In this document: in pieces, positions 9,683-18,503 of the stretch | Layout: each line of letters begins with the position of its first letter | How positions within the stretch are numbered: the first letter of the stretch is position 1 | Source of the DNA: Sphingomonas aurea | GTDB lineage: Bacteria; Pseudomonadota; Alphaproteobacteria; Sphingomonadales; Sphingomonadaceae | Length of the DNA: 64,000 nt | Direction: 5' to 3' | NCBI RefSeq assembly: GCF_030678875.1 | Contig: NZ_JAUUDS010000002.1 | Span: 248,001-312,000, forward strand | The notes under the pieces: generated by a model | The model's database searches: none | Told to the model about the DNA's origin: nothing | The model's input: the letters and a program-made list of their open reading frames with translations, nothing else | Program-made: the position numbers and the translations under genes

Positions 9683-11316
9683 CGGTCCGTCTCCGCCATC
9701 TGCGCCGGGAAACGGGCAGGCCCTTCGCCCGAGCCGATCCCCAGCAGGTCCATGAACGAGACGGTGACGCCGTTCGTCCAGCCGAAGCCGATCTGGGGCA
9801 CGTATTCGCCGCCGCCGCCGCCCGTGCCGCGCTCCACATCGTATTTCTCGTGGATCCAGCCGCTCCGCCGGAACTCGGCATCCACCGTCCCGACCCAGCG
9901 GGCGGCGATGGCATGGGCGAGGCGGCGATGGCCGTACCGGCGGAGGCCGGCAAAGGCGATCCACTGCAAGGGCGCCCAGCCGTTCGGCCAATCCCACTGC
10001 TCGCCCGTCTCGATCAGGGTGGTGCGCAATCCACCCGCAGCAAGGAGGCTGTCCGCCGTGACGCGCGCCACGCGCGTCGCCTGCATCCGGGTCGCGACCC
10101 CGGTGAACAGCGGCATCAGCGTAGCGGCCGTGAGTTGCGCACGCCTCTCTCCGGTGTCGGTGTCGAAGTCGCAGAAATAGCCGGCATCGTGCCAGAGCCA
10201 ATGGTGAATCGCCGCGCGGCGCCGCCGTGCCAGTCCGTCGAACCGCCTCGCGACCGCGTCGTCGCACAGGCCGTCGGCCACCTCCGCGATCGTCCGCTCC
10301 ATGCCATACAGGCAGGCGTTGAGGTCGACCGGCACGACCTGGGTGGTGCGGATGCTCTCCAGCCCCTCACCCTCGGCGAACCAGCGCGAGGAGAAGTCCC
10401 AGCCGCTTTCGGCGCCGGCCCGCAGTGCGCGATAGACCTCGCCGGGCGATCGACCCGACTGGTCCGCCGTGCGGAAGTCCTCCCAGTAGGATTCGTCGCG
10501 GGGCGTGGCGCGATCGTCCCAGTAACGGTTCAGGACCGCGCCGTCCGGCATCCGCACGGCTCGCTTCGCACTCTCCCCCGGACCGGTATCGGCGGCACCA
10601 TCCATCCAGAACGCATGCTCGATCAGCAGCGCATCGAGCCGCCGGCGCCGTGTGGCCGGCCTCGCATCGGGTACCAGGCCGAGCATCGCGAAATAGATCG
10701 GCGGTTGCGACCGGCTGAGATAGTAGCTGCGCGTTCCGTTGGGGATGCGGCCATAGGTTTCCAGCAGTTCGGCGAACGCGTCCACGGTGCTGGCGGCGAC
10801 CTGTTCGAAGCCGTCCCTTATCAGGCCCAGCATCGTGAAATAGCTGTCCCAGTAATAGAGTTCGGCGAAGCGGCCGCCGGGCACCGGATGCACGCCCGCG
10901 ACCGGCAGCAGGGATCCACCGGCGTTCGGCGTCACGGTCTCGCGGCAGAGGTCCGCCCATGTCGATCGGAGATAGCGCCTGAGGTCGCGCTCCCCATGCG
11001 CCCCATGAACCCGTGCGGGAGCGGGAAGCGTGAAGTTCTCCGCCACGAAGCCGCGCAGCGACGCCTCGTCCGCGGGGAGGAAGGCGAAGGCATCCCGGAT
11101 CTGTCCCGGTTCCCGAACGGGTACGGCATCGACGAAGGTCTTGCCGTCCGCGAACAGGCGTCCGAGCTGCACCTCTACCAACAGCGGTCCGAACAGGTCG
11201 GCGGGTGACGCCACCTCCATCGCGCCGCGGCCGACCAGCATGTCCGGCATGGCCGCGCTGCGAAAGCCCGGCAGGAGGTACCCGTCGGACGGGCTCTGCG
11301 CGAGGAGCGCCGACAT
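9679..11316 (-). CDS. GH37 trehalase
   Basis: A 545-residue glycoside hydrolase family 37 enzyme, close in length to cytoplasmic TreF. Signature 1 appears as PGGRFAELYYWDSYF and signature 2 as QWDWPNGWAP. The catalytic acid Asp is in ESGWDFSSRW, the base Glu in HEKYDV, with the GGGGEY loop following. No signal peptide is visible in MSALLAQSPSDGYLL, so cytoplasmic action is likely and the disaccharide must first be imported. It lies six bases after the TonB receptor stop. Family knowledge says alpha,alpha-trehalose is the substrate; an altered preference is possible. Confidence 0.9.
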   Translation of the reverse strand: MSALLAQSPSDGYLLPGFRSAAMPDMLVGRGAMEVASPADLFGPLLVEVQLGRLFADGKTFVDAVPVREPGQIRDAFAFLPADEASLRGFVAENFTLPAPARVHGAHGERDLRRYLRSTWADLCRETVTPNAGGSLLPVAGVHPVPGGRFAELYYWDSYFTMLGLIRDGFEQVAASTVDAFAELLETYGRIPNGTRSYYLSRSQPPIYFAMLGLVPDARPATRRRRLDALLIEHAFWMDGAADTGPGESAKRAVRMPDGAVLNRYWDDRATPRDESYWEDFRTADQSGRSPGEVYRALRAGAESGWDFSSRWFAEGEGLESIRTTQVVPVDLNACLYGMERTIAEVADGLCDDAVARRFDGLARRRRAAIHHWLWHDAGYFCDFDTDTGERRAQLTAATLMPLFTGVATRMQATRVARVTADSLLAAGGLRTTLIETGEQWDWPNGWAPLQWIAFAGLRRYGHRRLAHAIAARWVGTVDAEFRRSGWIHEKYDVERGTGGGGGEYVPQIGFGWTNGVTVSFMDLLGIGSGEGPARFPAQMAETDR

Positions 11317-11322
11317 GACCGC

Positions 11323-13602
11323 CTACCAGTGGAAGCGGAGCTGCGCCCCGTAGGTTCTCGGCTCGCCGTACGTATAGGTCACGGTGCCACCGCCGACATT
11401 GTAGAGGTCCTGCAACCCGGTCGCGAAGGTGTTGTCGGTCGCATTCGCCATGAACAGCGTGAAGTCGAGATTGCTGCCGCCGATCCCCTGCAGCCCCGCG
11501 CGCACCGCAAGCGTGTCGTAGGACGGCAGATAGGGAACGCGCGCCAGATTGTTCTGTGCGGTCGAGAAGCGGCTCTGGTACGCCCAGTTGGTGGACAGGG
11601 CGAGCGTGCCGGCGGCGCCCAGATCCTGGCGGTAATTCGCACCCAGCGTCACCTTGTGCTTGGGCGTGTAGGGGAAGGCGGCACCCTGCAGGATCGCGCC
11701 TGCCGAGGCATCGGTCACCTGCGTATATTTGGCGTCGGTGTAGGAATAGCTGCCGTTCAGCGCCAGCCCCCGGACCGGCTCGACCGCTGCGGTGACCTCC
11801 ACGCCCTGGATACGCCCGCGGGCGGCGGTGCGCGTCACGTTCAGGATCGTGCCGCCGATCGCCTCCTGCGTCGTGCGCTGGATGTTCGTGTAGATCCCGC
11901 GATAGGCCGCGACGTTGAAGCGCGTCGGCACCCCGGCGATGCGCAGCTGGCTCTTCAGGCCGATCTCGACATCCTCCAGCTTCTCGGGCGGGAAGGTGCG
12001 GAAAGGGGAGTCGGTCGGGACCGGTCCGTTGACGCCGCCCGCCTTGAACGCGTCCCGCGCCGTCACATAGGCGTGGACACCGTCTGCAAAGGCATAATCC
12101 ACCGACGCGTTGTAGCTGGTATAGTCGAACTTGCCCGTGCCGCTGGTCGCCGGCAACACGAAGATCTGCGTGTAGTTCGACGTCTCGTCCCACGTATGCC
12201 GCAGGCCGCCGGTCACGCTCAGCCCCGGCAACAGCCCCGCCTTGCCGAGATCGATCGTCGCCTGGCCGAACACCGCGTGGCTGCGGGCACGATTGTTGAC
12301 GATCGCCGGCACCGGACCGACCACGGCCGTCAGCGGAAACTGGATGACGAACAGACCCTGGTCGCGACGCAGGCCGGATCGGTCGTAATAGCCACCGACG
12401 CTGAAATTGACCGCATCCTGCCACAGCCGCCCCTGCAGCTGCAGCTCCTCGGTGAAATAGGTCGGCGCCTGCGTCGGTGCACCGGTCGCACTCGTCTGGC
12501 CGCTGATCGACAGCGGTGTTGCGTCGTAATCATAGCCGTAGCGGTAGGTCAGCTCGGAATAGCTGGCGATGTTCTTGAGCGTCAGCGCATCGCCGAGCGA
12601 CACGGTCGCGTGGTTGACGACCTGCCAGTAATCGGTCCGCGCGAACTCGTCGATGTCGTAGGCGACGCGACGCGGCCCGTAGCTCTGCTGGTTGGAAAGG
12701 GCGCTGCCGAAGCCGGGGAGGAACAGCGCGGCAGGCGCGGCCGGGGCGCCGAGCGCGGGATCGAGCTGCTGAAGGACCGTACCCGGCCCGTTATTGTCCG
12801 AGTGGTGATAGCGCGCGACGGTGTAGAGCTCGACGCCGTCGACGGGGCGCAGCGTCAGGCTGGCCCGGATGCTCTGGTAGCCGAGATTGTCATAGTCCTT
12901 GCCGCGGAAGAACGGCCCCACGTCCTTGGTGTAGCCGTCGCGGCGGCCGATTTCGCCGGCGACCCGCAGCAGCACCCTGTCGTCGACGATCGGCAGGTTG
13001 ACGGCGAACTCCGCGCGGACGTCGCGCAGGTTGCCGTATTCGAGCTGGACGTAACCTTCCTGCCGGTTGGTCGGACGCGCCGGTTCGAACAGGATGTTGC
13101 CGCCCGTGGCGTTCTTGCCGAACAGCGTGCCCTGCGGCCCCGCCAGGACCTGCACGTTGGCGAGATCGTAGAAGGTGCCGACCCGACCGTCGATCCCGAC
13201 CAGCGCCGGCACCTCCGCGAAATAGTTGACGACGCCCGGCACCGACCCGAAGGCCGGCCCCTGACCCCGCAAGGCGAAGAACGCGAACTCACCCGGATAG
13301 CCCCCGGTGATGCTGATGAGCGACGGCGTGAAATTGGCCAGGTCGGTGCGATTGACGATCCGCGCGTCCGCCAGCTTCTCGGGCGAGAACGCGGTCACCG
13401 AAAGCGGAACGTCCTGCAGCCGCTCCTCGCGCCGGCGGGCGGTCACCACGATGTCGCCGAGGGTCGACGAGACGTCCTCGGCCTGCTCCGACGCAGCGGG
13501 CGTCGCCGTTGCGGTCGCGTCCGCCGGAGCGTCCTGCGCAGCGGCAGGATCGATGAGTGCGATCGCGACGGCGCTGGCCGTCATGAAAAATAGTGACCTC
13601 AT
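11323..13602 (-). CDS. TonB-dependent outer-membrane receptor
   Basis: A 759-residue receptor with a signal peptide ending at PAAAQ, a plug domain starting IVVTARRREERLQDVP, and a C-terminal beta-barrel ending in an aromatic residue (LRFHW). The plug is of the sphingomonad type used for diverse substrates. ATG at 13602 is chosen because GGAGG sits six bases upstream; the long N-terminal extension in the open frame is not protein-like. It heads the seven-gene operon down to the thiolase and probably carries the intact glycolipid or sugar ester across the outer membrane. Confidence 0.88.
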   Translation of the reverse strand: MRSLFFMTASAVAIALIDPAAAQDAPADATATATPAASEQAEDVSSTLGDIVVTARRREERLQDVPLSVTAFSPEKLADARIVNRTDLANFTPSLISITGGYPGEFAFFALRGQGPAFGSVPGVVNYFAEVPALVGIDGRVGTFYDLANVQVLAGPQGTLFGKNATGGNILFEPARPTNRQEGYVQLEYGNLRDVRAEFAVNLPIVDDRVLLRVAGEIGRRDGYTKDVGPFFRGKDYDNLGYQSIRASLTLRPVDGVELYTVARYHHSDNNGPGTVLQQLDPALGAPAAPAALFLPGFGSALSNQQSYGPRRVAYDIDEFARTDYWQVVNHATVSLGDALTLKNIASYSELTYRYGYDYDATPLSISGQTSATGAPTQAPTYFTEELQLQGRLWQDAVNFSVGGYYDRSGLRRDQGLFVIQFPLTAVVGPVPAIVNNRARSHAVFGQATIDLGKAGLLPGLSVTGGLRHTWDETSNYTQIFVLPATSGTGKFDYTSYNASVDYAFADGVHAYVTARDAFKAGGVNGPVPTDSPFRTFPPEKLEDVEIGLKSQLRIAGVPTRFNVAAYRGIYTNIQRTTQEAIGGTILNVTRTAARGRIQGVEVTAAVEPVRGLALNGSYSYTDAKYTQVTDASAGAILQGAAFPYTPKHKVTLGANYRQDLGAAGTLALSTNWAYQSRFSTAQNNLARVPYLPSYDTLAVRAGLQGIGGSNLDFTLFMANATDNTFATGLQDLYNVGGGTVTYTYGEPRTYGAQLRFHW

Positions 13603-13662
13603 CAGCATCCTCCAAACGTCCGCGTTTAGCAGCGGCTTTCCTATCGCTCTTTTCTCGCGTAA

Positions 13663-13676
13663 TGATATCGATGTCA
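13663..13676. promoter_or_regulatory. LacI-type operator, copy 1 (divergent promoter)
   Basis: TGATATCGATGTCA is palindromic at 12 of 14 positions with a central CG, the pattern of LacI-family operators. Its exact reverse complement recurs at 16684-16697. It lies between the TonB receptor start (13602) and the divergent esterase start (13755), so it could control both. An ATGTC-N6-GACAT repeat overlaps its right side. Confidence 0.7.
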
Positions 13677-13754
13677 ACAACGACATTTGTGGGGTTGGCA
13701 GGCATGGCGCGGCTCGGCATGCTAACCAATGTGATCGATAGCAGGGGTTTCTGG

Positions 13755-14687
13755 ATGGCATGTCCGCCTGAACACGCGCGGTGGGTCAGCCCCACCTCCC
13801 GCACGTTCTTCGACGAAGAGGTGCGTGCTCCGTCCTGTGCGCCCGCCGACCTCGAAGAGCGCCGCGGCTATTATGACGCGATCAACACGGCGCGGCTGGC
13901 AGGCGCTCTGCGCGATCATCCCATGACGGTCACGTCGCGGGAGATCGCCGGGGTTCTGGTGCACGAGGTCGTCCCGGCGCAGCCATGTCCGGACGGCGTC
14001 CTGATCTGCCTGCACGGCGGCGCGTTCCTGTGGGGCGCAGGTGCCGGTGCGGTGCTGGAGGCGGTTCCGGTCGCCGCGGCGACGGGCATGCGCGTCCTCG
14101 CCGTCGACTACCGACTCGCTCCCGAATATCTTTTCCCGAACGCGGTGGACGACGCCGCTGCCGTCTATGCCGCGCTGATCGACGCCGATATCGGCCCGAT
14201 CGGCATCTACGGCTGCTCTGCCGGTGCCTACCTTACCGCACAGGTCGTCGCGCGCCTCGTCACCGAAGGCCGCCCCCTCCCCGCAGCCATCGCGCTGCTG
14301 CATGGATCAGGCATGGAGGTCGGCGGCGACTCGCTGTCCGTGGCCGCGCAGCTGAACGGCTCGCCCGCGGCGGCGGACATCCAGCGCATGCACGACCTGC
14401 CCTATTTCGCCGGCACCGATCCCGCCGACCCCCTCGTCTTTCCGGGCGAGCATCCGGCGATACTCGCGTCGTTCCCGCCATCGCTGCTCGTCACCGGCAC
14501 ACGCGACTTCGCCGCTAGCAGCGCGTCGGTGATGCATCGCCGCCTAGTCGCCGCTGGTGTCGATGCGCGGTTCTTCCTCTTCGACGGCATGTGGCACGCG
14601 CATCACGTCGACACGCTCCTGCCCGAGTCGAAGGAGGTCTATCAGATCATGGCCGGCCACTTCGGGCGGCACCTCCACCGAAAGTGA
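13755..14687 (+). CDS. Alpha/beta hydrolase, HSL-type esterase (cytoplasmic)
   Basis: A 310-residue esterase with oxyanion motif HGGAF, YRLAPEYLFP, nucleophile elbow GCSAG, Asp in TGTRDF and catalytic His in GMWHAHH. ATG at 13755 has AGGGG seven bases upstream; the preceding open-frame residues are probably untranslated leader. No signal peptide follows from that start, so it probably acts in the cytoplasm, unlike the secreted esterase at 6062-7105. It is divergent from the TonB receptor operon across a LacI-type operator and convergent with lacI. Confidence 0.85.
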   Translation: MACPPEHARWVSPTSRTFFDEEVRAPSCAPADLEERRGYYDAINTARLAGALRDHPMTVTSREIAGVLVHEVVPAQPCPDGVLICLHGGAFLWGAGAGAVLEAVPVAAATGMRVLAVDYRLAPEYLFPNAVDDAAAVYAALIDADIGPIGIYGCSAGAYLTAQVVARLVTEGRPLPAAIALLHGSGMEVGGDSLSVAAQLNGSPAAADIQRMHDLPYFAGTDPADPLVFPGEHPAILASFPPSLLVTGTRDFAASSASVMHRRLVAAGVDARFFLFDGMWHAHHVDTLLPESKEVYQIMAGHFGRHLHRK

Positions 14688-14700
14688 GGCGGCTTCGCAA

Positions 14701-15729
14701 CTAGGCCGCCACCGTCGTGCTCTCGCGGACGACCAGCTCGACCGGCAGCAGGTCCGGCGGGGTGTAGCTCTCCGGCTGCCCGATGAGCGCCAGCACCGAT
14801 TCGCCCAGCAGGCGGCCCGCCCGCGACCAGTCCTGACGGATCGAGGTGAGAGGTGGCCGGTTGTTCGCCGCGACGGCGATATCGTCGAAGCCCATGACCG
14901 AGACATCGGCCGGCACGCGACGTCCGGCTTCCAGCAGGGCGTCGCATGCGCCCGCCGCGATGAAATCGCTGGCCGCGACGACGGCGTCGAATTGCACGCC
15001 GTCCGCCAGCAGCGCGCGGATCGCAGCGGTACCGTCCACGCGGGAGAAATCGCACGGGACGACGGCGGCGATCATCGCCGGAGTCGTCGCCACGATGTCC
15101 CGCACCCCCTCCAGCCGGGCGGCGACCTCGGGATGGTCGACGTTGCCCAGGAACGCCAGCCGGCGTCGCCCCGTGTCGATGAGATGCCGTGCGCCAAGTT
15201 GGCCACCCAGACGGTTGTCGCTGCCGATCACGACCAGATCGCTGTTGGGAAGACGTTCTCCCCAGGCGACCATGGGCAGGCCCTGGGCGGCGATGATCCG
15301 CGCCCGCTCCGCACCCACGCCCTGTCCGAGCATGACGATGCCGTCGGCATCGACCACCTGACTGTCGAGGAAGTGATCGCTCGAAGTGACGAGCATCGCC
15401 TGGCCGGCGGGCGTGAGGGTTTCGAGCAGGCCGCCGATGATCGCCAGGACGAGCGGGTCGGAGATCGGCCGGTCGCCGGCGACGAGGCGCTCGATCACCA
15501 GCGCGACCGTCCGGCTGCGTCGCGTGCGGAGCGCGCGCGCCGCCACGTTCATGCGATAGCCGGCCTCGCGCGCGATCGCGGCGATCTTCTCCCGCAGTTC
15601 GGGGCGAACCGCCTCGCTGCCGCTCAACGCGCGCGACACCGTGATCTTCGATACCCCCGCCAACTCGGCGATCGTGGCCATCGTAGGTCGAGCCGCCGTG
15701 CCCGGCTGAAAGTGCGTTCGCCCTGTCAC
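14701..15729 (-). CDS. LacI family transcriptional regulator
   Basis: The 342-residue product has an N-terminal LacI helix-turn-helix (TIAELAGVSKITVSRALSG), a hinge with NVAARALR, and a periplasmic-binding-protein-like effector domain ending near LPVELVVRES. GTG at 15729 overlaps the stop of the upstream esterase; ATG at 15681, immediately before the HTH, is an alternative. Two matching 14-bp palindromes at 13663 and 16684 are its likely operators, controlling the receptor/trehalase operon, the divergent esterase and its own transcript. The inducer may be the imported disaccharide. Confidence 0.9.
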   Translation of the reverse strand: MTGRTHFQPGTAARPTMATIAELAGVSKITVSRALSGSEAVRPELREKIAAIAREAGYRMNVAARALRTRRSRTVALVIERLVAGDRPISDPLVLAIIGGLLETLTPAGQAMLVTSSDHFLDSQVVDADGIVMLGQGVGAERARIIAAQGLPMVAWGERLPNSDLVVIGSDNRLGGQLGARHLIDTGRRRLAFLGNVDHPEVAARLEGVRDIVATTPAMIAAVVPCDFSRVDGTAAIRALLADGVQFDAVVAASDFIAAGACDALLEAGRRVPADVSVMGFDDIAVAANNRPPLTSIRQDWSRAGRLLGESVLALIGQPESYTPPDLLPVELVVRESTTVAA

Positions 15730-16646
15730 AGCGCGTGGAAGTACCGTGCCACACGCGAACCGAGCAAGCGGAACGCGGCGGCTACCTTGGGCTGGGTGGC
15801 CGGCAGGAACATGAAGCCATGGGGCAGACCGGGCAGGCGCTGCATTCTCACATCGTTGCCGGCGCGGGCGAGCGCCAGGCCATATTGCTCGCCATCGTCG
15901 CGAAGCGGATCGTTCTCCACGGTGATGACGATGGCGGGTGGCAGGCCGGACAGGTCATCGGCCCTGAGGGGCGACAGACGCGCGTCGTCCAGCGATGCCG
16001 CGCCCGCATAGGCGCCGATGCAGTCGGCGAGGAACGACCGACTGAGGCCGGGCAGCGATACCTCGTCGAAGCTCGGCTGCTGCATGCGCAGGTCCGTCGG
16101 CGGATGCACGAGCAGCTGGAACACCGGTGGCGCCTCACCACCGTCCCGCACGACGAGCGTCATCGCCGCGGCGAGGTTCGCGCCCGCGCTCTCCCCACCG
16201 ATGGCGACCTGCCGCGGATCGCACCCGAGCGCGGCCGCATTGGCCCTTGCCCAGCGGAATGCCGTCATCGTGTCATCCAGCGCGGCCGGAAACGGGTGCT
16301 CCGGCGCGAGGCGATAGCCCACAGCCAGCACCGCGCACCCGGCCTTCGCGCACAGCCATCGACACGGCGCATCGTGCGTGTCCAGGTCACCGAGCAGCCA
16401 CCCGCCCCCGTGCAGAAATACGAGCAGCGGCAAAGGCGCCTCCGGGCCACCCGGTCGCTCGACCGGGCGATAGAGCCGCAGCGGCACGTCGTCGGCAACA
16501 TAGGACCGCGCGTCCACCCGAGGCGCCGGGAGCGACCGGCCCTGCTCGGCCATCCCGATACGCAGCGCGGGCACATCCGCGAGGCTTGGCTCGCCGGATT
16601 GCGCCGGAGCCGCATCGTCCCGACCAGTGTCCCTCGTCCCGACCAT
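15726..16646 (-). CDS. Alpha/beta hydrolase, HSL-type esterase
   Basis: A 306-residue esterase of the hormone-sensitive-lipase family: HGGGWLLGD oxyanion motif, YRLAPEHPFPAALDD, nucleophile elbow GESAG, Asp in ENDPLRDDG and His in LPHGFMF. ATG at 16646 has AGGAGAAGG just upstream; a GTG at 16679 gives 11 extra residues. No signal peptide is seen. It is co-transcribed with lacI through a 4-bp overlap, and a LacI-type operator lies 38 bp upstream. It is the third esterase of the locus and may attack a different acyl position or chain. Confidence 0.86.
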   Translation of the reverse strand: MVGTRDTGRDDAAPAQSGEPSLADVPALRIGMAEQGRSLPAPRVDARSYVADDVPLRLYRPVERPGGPEAPLPLLVFLHGGGWLLGDLDTHDAPCRWLCAKAGCAVLAVGYRLAPEHPFPAALDDTMTAFRWARANAAALGCDPRQVAIGGESAGANLAAAMTLVVRDGGEAPPVFQLLVHPPTDLRMQQPSFDEVSLPGLSRSFLADCIGAYAGAASLDDARLSPLRADDLSGLPPAIVITVENDPLRDDGEQYGLALARAGNDVRMQRLPGLPHGFMFLPATQPKVAAAFRLLGSRVARYFHAL

Positions 16647-16683
16647 GTCGCACCTTCTCCTCGCCGACTTCTCCCTCACCGTT

Positions 16684-16697
16684 TGACATCGATATCA
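16684..16697. promoter_or_regulatory. LacI-type operator, copy 2
   Basis: TGACATCGATATCA is the exact reverse complement of the site at 13663-13676, and the identity extends to 16 bp (TTGACATCGATATCAT). It sits directly upstream of the esterase-lacI operon, consistent with autoregulation. Confidence 0.7.
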
Positions 16698-16908
16698 TCG
16701 CGAGCGCAAGCGGTGCGTGGCGGGGTGGCGCGTCATCATTGTCTGCCGTCTGTCGTTTACCAGCGCGACGAAGACGAAATGCACGTCGGCCGGCTACCCG
16801 AAGCCACCGGCGACAGCGCCTCCAGGCACAAGTCCAGGATATAGCCGATCGGTGGCACCATCGCAGCGCAACCGCCACGACCGCGGACTTGGCCCGCTGA
16901 CACTGCGA

Positions 16909-17646
16909 TTACTGTCTCAGCTTCTCGCGCCTGAACGCCGGCAGCCGCCACCACGGTGTGCCGGGGCTGAGATGGTGTTCGTGATGATAGGCACCGAAGT
17001 GAAAGCAGGTCAGGAGGGACAGTGCCGGTCGCAGCGTGTTGCTGCGGGCATTGTGTCGGTCGGCAAAGGGCCGGCTGTCGTGACGATGTGGCAGATACGT
17101 GCCGAACACGAACAGCTGCGCCAATGCCAGGAGAGCCGGTAGCGCCCAGAACACGACGATGTTGAGAAGCGAGGCGCCGAGGATCAGGTAGACGACAGCC
17201 GCCAACGTGATCCGCACCAGCTGCCCGTGGGTGTAGTAGTTGCGGAAGAAGGACACGAACCAGGGCAGCGCGCGCCTGGGTGCGCCGGCATGGAAGTCGG
17301 GATCTTCTGGTGTGCCGGGGGCAGCATGATGCGCGTGATGCTTGGGCAGCAGCGCTCCATAGGATAGCCCGGCATAGGCGCCCAGGCACAGCGTTCCCAC
17401 CACGGTGTTCAAACTCGGCCGACCCGGCGCCAATGATCCGTGCATGCAGTCATGCGCAACGATGAACAGCCCGGTGCTGAGCCACGCCTGCAGCAGGACG
17501 ATCAACCCCGCCAGCGGGATCGTCACGCTGTTCCATTGCCAAAAGAAGATGCCGCCGATGTGAACGCCCAGCCACGCACCCCCGATCAGTACTGCGATCA
17601 GGGGGCCGCGCCTGGCATCTGCTATGCGTTGCCCGCCGGAACTCAC
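16909..17646 (-). CDS. crtW: Beta-carotene ketolase
   Basis: A 245-residue membrane di-iron oxygenase of the CrtW type that adds keto groups at C4/C4' of beta-ionone rings. The His clusters are HDCMH, HHAHH (in KHHAHHAAPGTPEDPDFH), FGTYLPHRH and the C-terminal FHFGAYHHEHH; four hydrophobic segments are present. GTG at 17646 overlaps the crtZ stop as GTGA. Together with crtZ it would produce canthaxanthin/astaxanthin-type pigments from beta-carotene. No other carotenoid gene is inside the window. Confidence 0.92.
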   Translation of the reverse strand: MSSGGQRIADARRGPLIAVLIGGAWLGVHIGGIFFWQWNSVTIPLAGLIVLLQAWLSTGLFIVAHDCMHGSLAPGRPSLNTVVGTLCLGAYAGLSYGALLPKHHAHHAAPGTPEDPDFHAGAPRRALPWFVSFFRNYYTHGQLVRITLAAVVYLILGASLLNIVVFWALPALLALAQLFVFGTYLPHRHDSRPFADRHNARSNTLRPALSLLTCFHFGAYHHEHHLSPGTPWWRLPAFRREKLRQ

Positions 17647-18110
17647 CGGCTTGCTCTTTCGCCCAGCCGGCGCTTCAGCTTGACGGGGTCAGGAGCGAAC
17701 AGGAAGCCGAAGCTGACGCCGCCATCCTTGCCCTTGACGGCATGGTGCAGCCGATGCGCCTGGTGGAGCCGTTTGAAATAGCCGCGTCGTGGCACCCACC
17801 GCATGCCGAACCGCTGATGGACGAGCATGTCATGTACAAAGGCGTAGATCGCGCCGTAAACGGTGATGCCGAACGCAATCCACCAGACCGGTTCCAGGTA
17901 GATGCCGACCACGAACAGTCCGATGACGATCGCCGCGAAGGTCACGGCATAGAGATCGTTCTTCTCAAGGGCGCCGTCATGCGGCTCATGGTGTGAACGG
18001 TGCCAGCCCCATCCCCAGCCGTGCATGACATATTTGTGCGTCGCCCACGCGAAACACTCCATGAACACGACCATCGCCGCGACGAGCAGCAGTTTCTCAT
18101 ACCACGTCAT
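17643..18110 (-). CDS. crtZ: Beta-carotene hydroxylase
   Basis: A 155-residue membrane hydroxylase with the CrtZ His motifs HKYVMH, HRSHHEPH, HDMLVH and HRLHHAV. It hydroxylates beta-ionone rings at C3. ATG at 18110 (MTWYEKLLL) follows GGAG at seven bases and gives the normal family length; the longer frame adds an unlikely leader. It forms an operon with crtW. Confidence 0.92.
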   Translation of the reverse strand: MTWYEKLLLVAAMVVFMECFAWATHKYVMHGWGWGWHRSHHEPHDGALEKNDLYAVTFAAIVIGLFVVGIYLEPVWWIAFGITVYGAIYAFVHDMLVHQRFGMRWVPRRGYFKRLHQAHRLHHAVKGKDGGVSFGFLFAPDPVKLKRRLGERASR

Positions 18111-18503
18111 TGATAACTCCGGCGCGGTCGCTGCTGCTGGTGGAGCATGGATCGACAGCGCGCGCGGCCTGTTTACCACATTGGCCGAGCCGAAACATCC
18201 TTGTGGTGTCCTGCTCCTCGAATGTCAGATGCCCGACGACCGCGATTGCGCCCTAGGCAAGCAGCCGCCCGTGATGGAGGGCCTGCGATCGGCGGCCGAA
18301 ACCGTCACCAGCCAGGCCAAATCCAGGCTTGTGTCCCCCGCTGCCAGTCGTGCGTCTCGCAACGGTTTCGCCTGAGCCACGAGGACAAAGCTGAGCACAG
18401 GGGACCTGACCTGATGCCGCGGCAGCAGCTCGCCAGTGTGCCGACCTGGGCAGAGCCTCCACGTCTTCTGCACGCGGCACGGTCACCTATCTTTCAGCCA
18501 ACC
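18111..18503. other. Intergenic region without a recognised gene
   Basis: About 390 bp between the divergently transcribed crtZ and the GDSL esterase. Open frames here are short and show no domain or good ribosome binding site. It presumably holds the crtZW promoter on the left and the esterase promoter on the right. Confidence 0.5.

Noticed and set aside
11329..13593. 754-codon plus-strand frame opposite the TonB receptor
   Set aside because: Shadow of the receptor gene; no domain, extreme Arg/Ala content.
16909..16945. Imperfect inverted repeat at the crtW 3' end
   Set aside because: It overlaps the stop codon and has two mismatches in nine, so it was not called a terminator.
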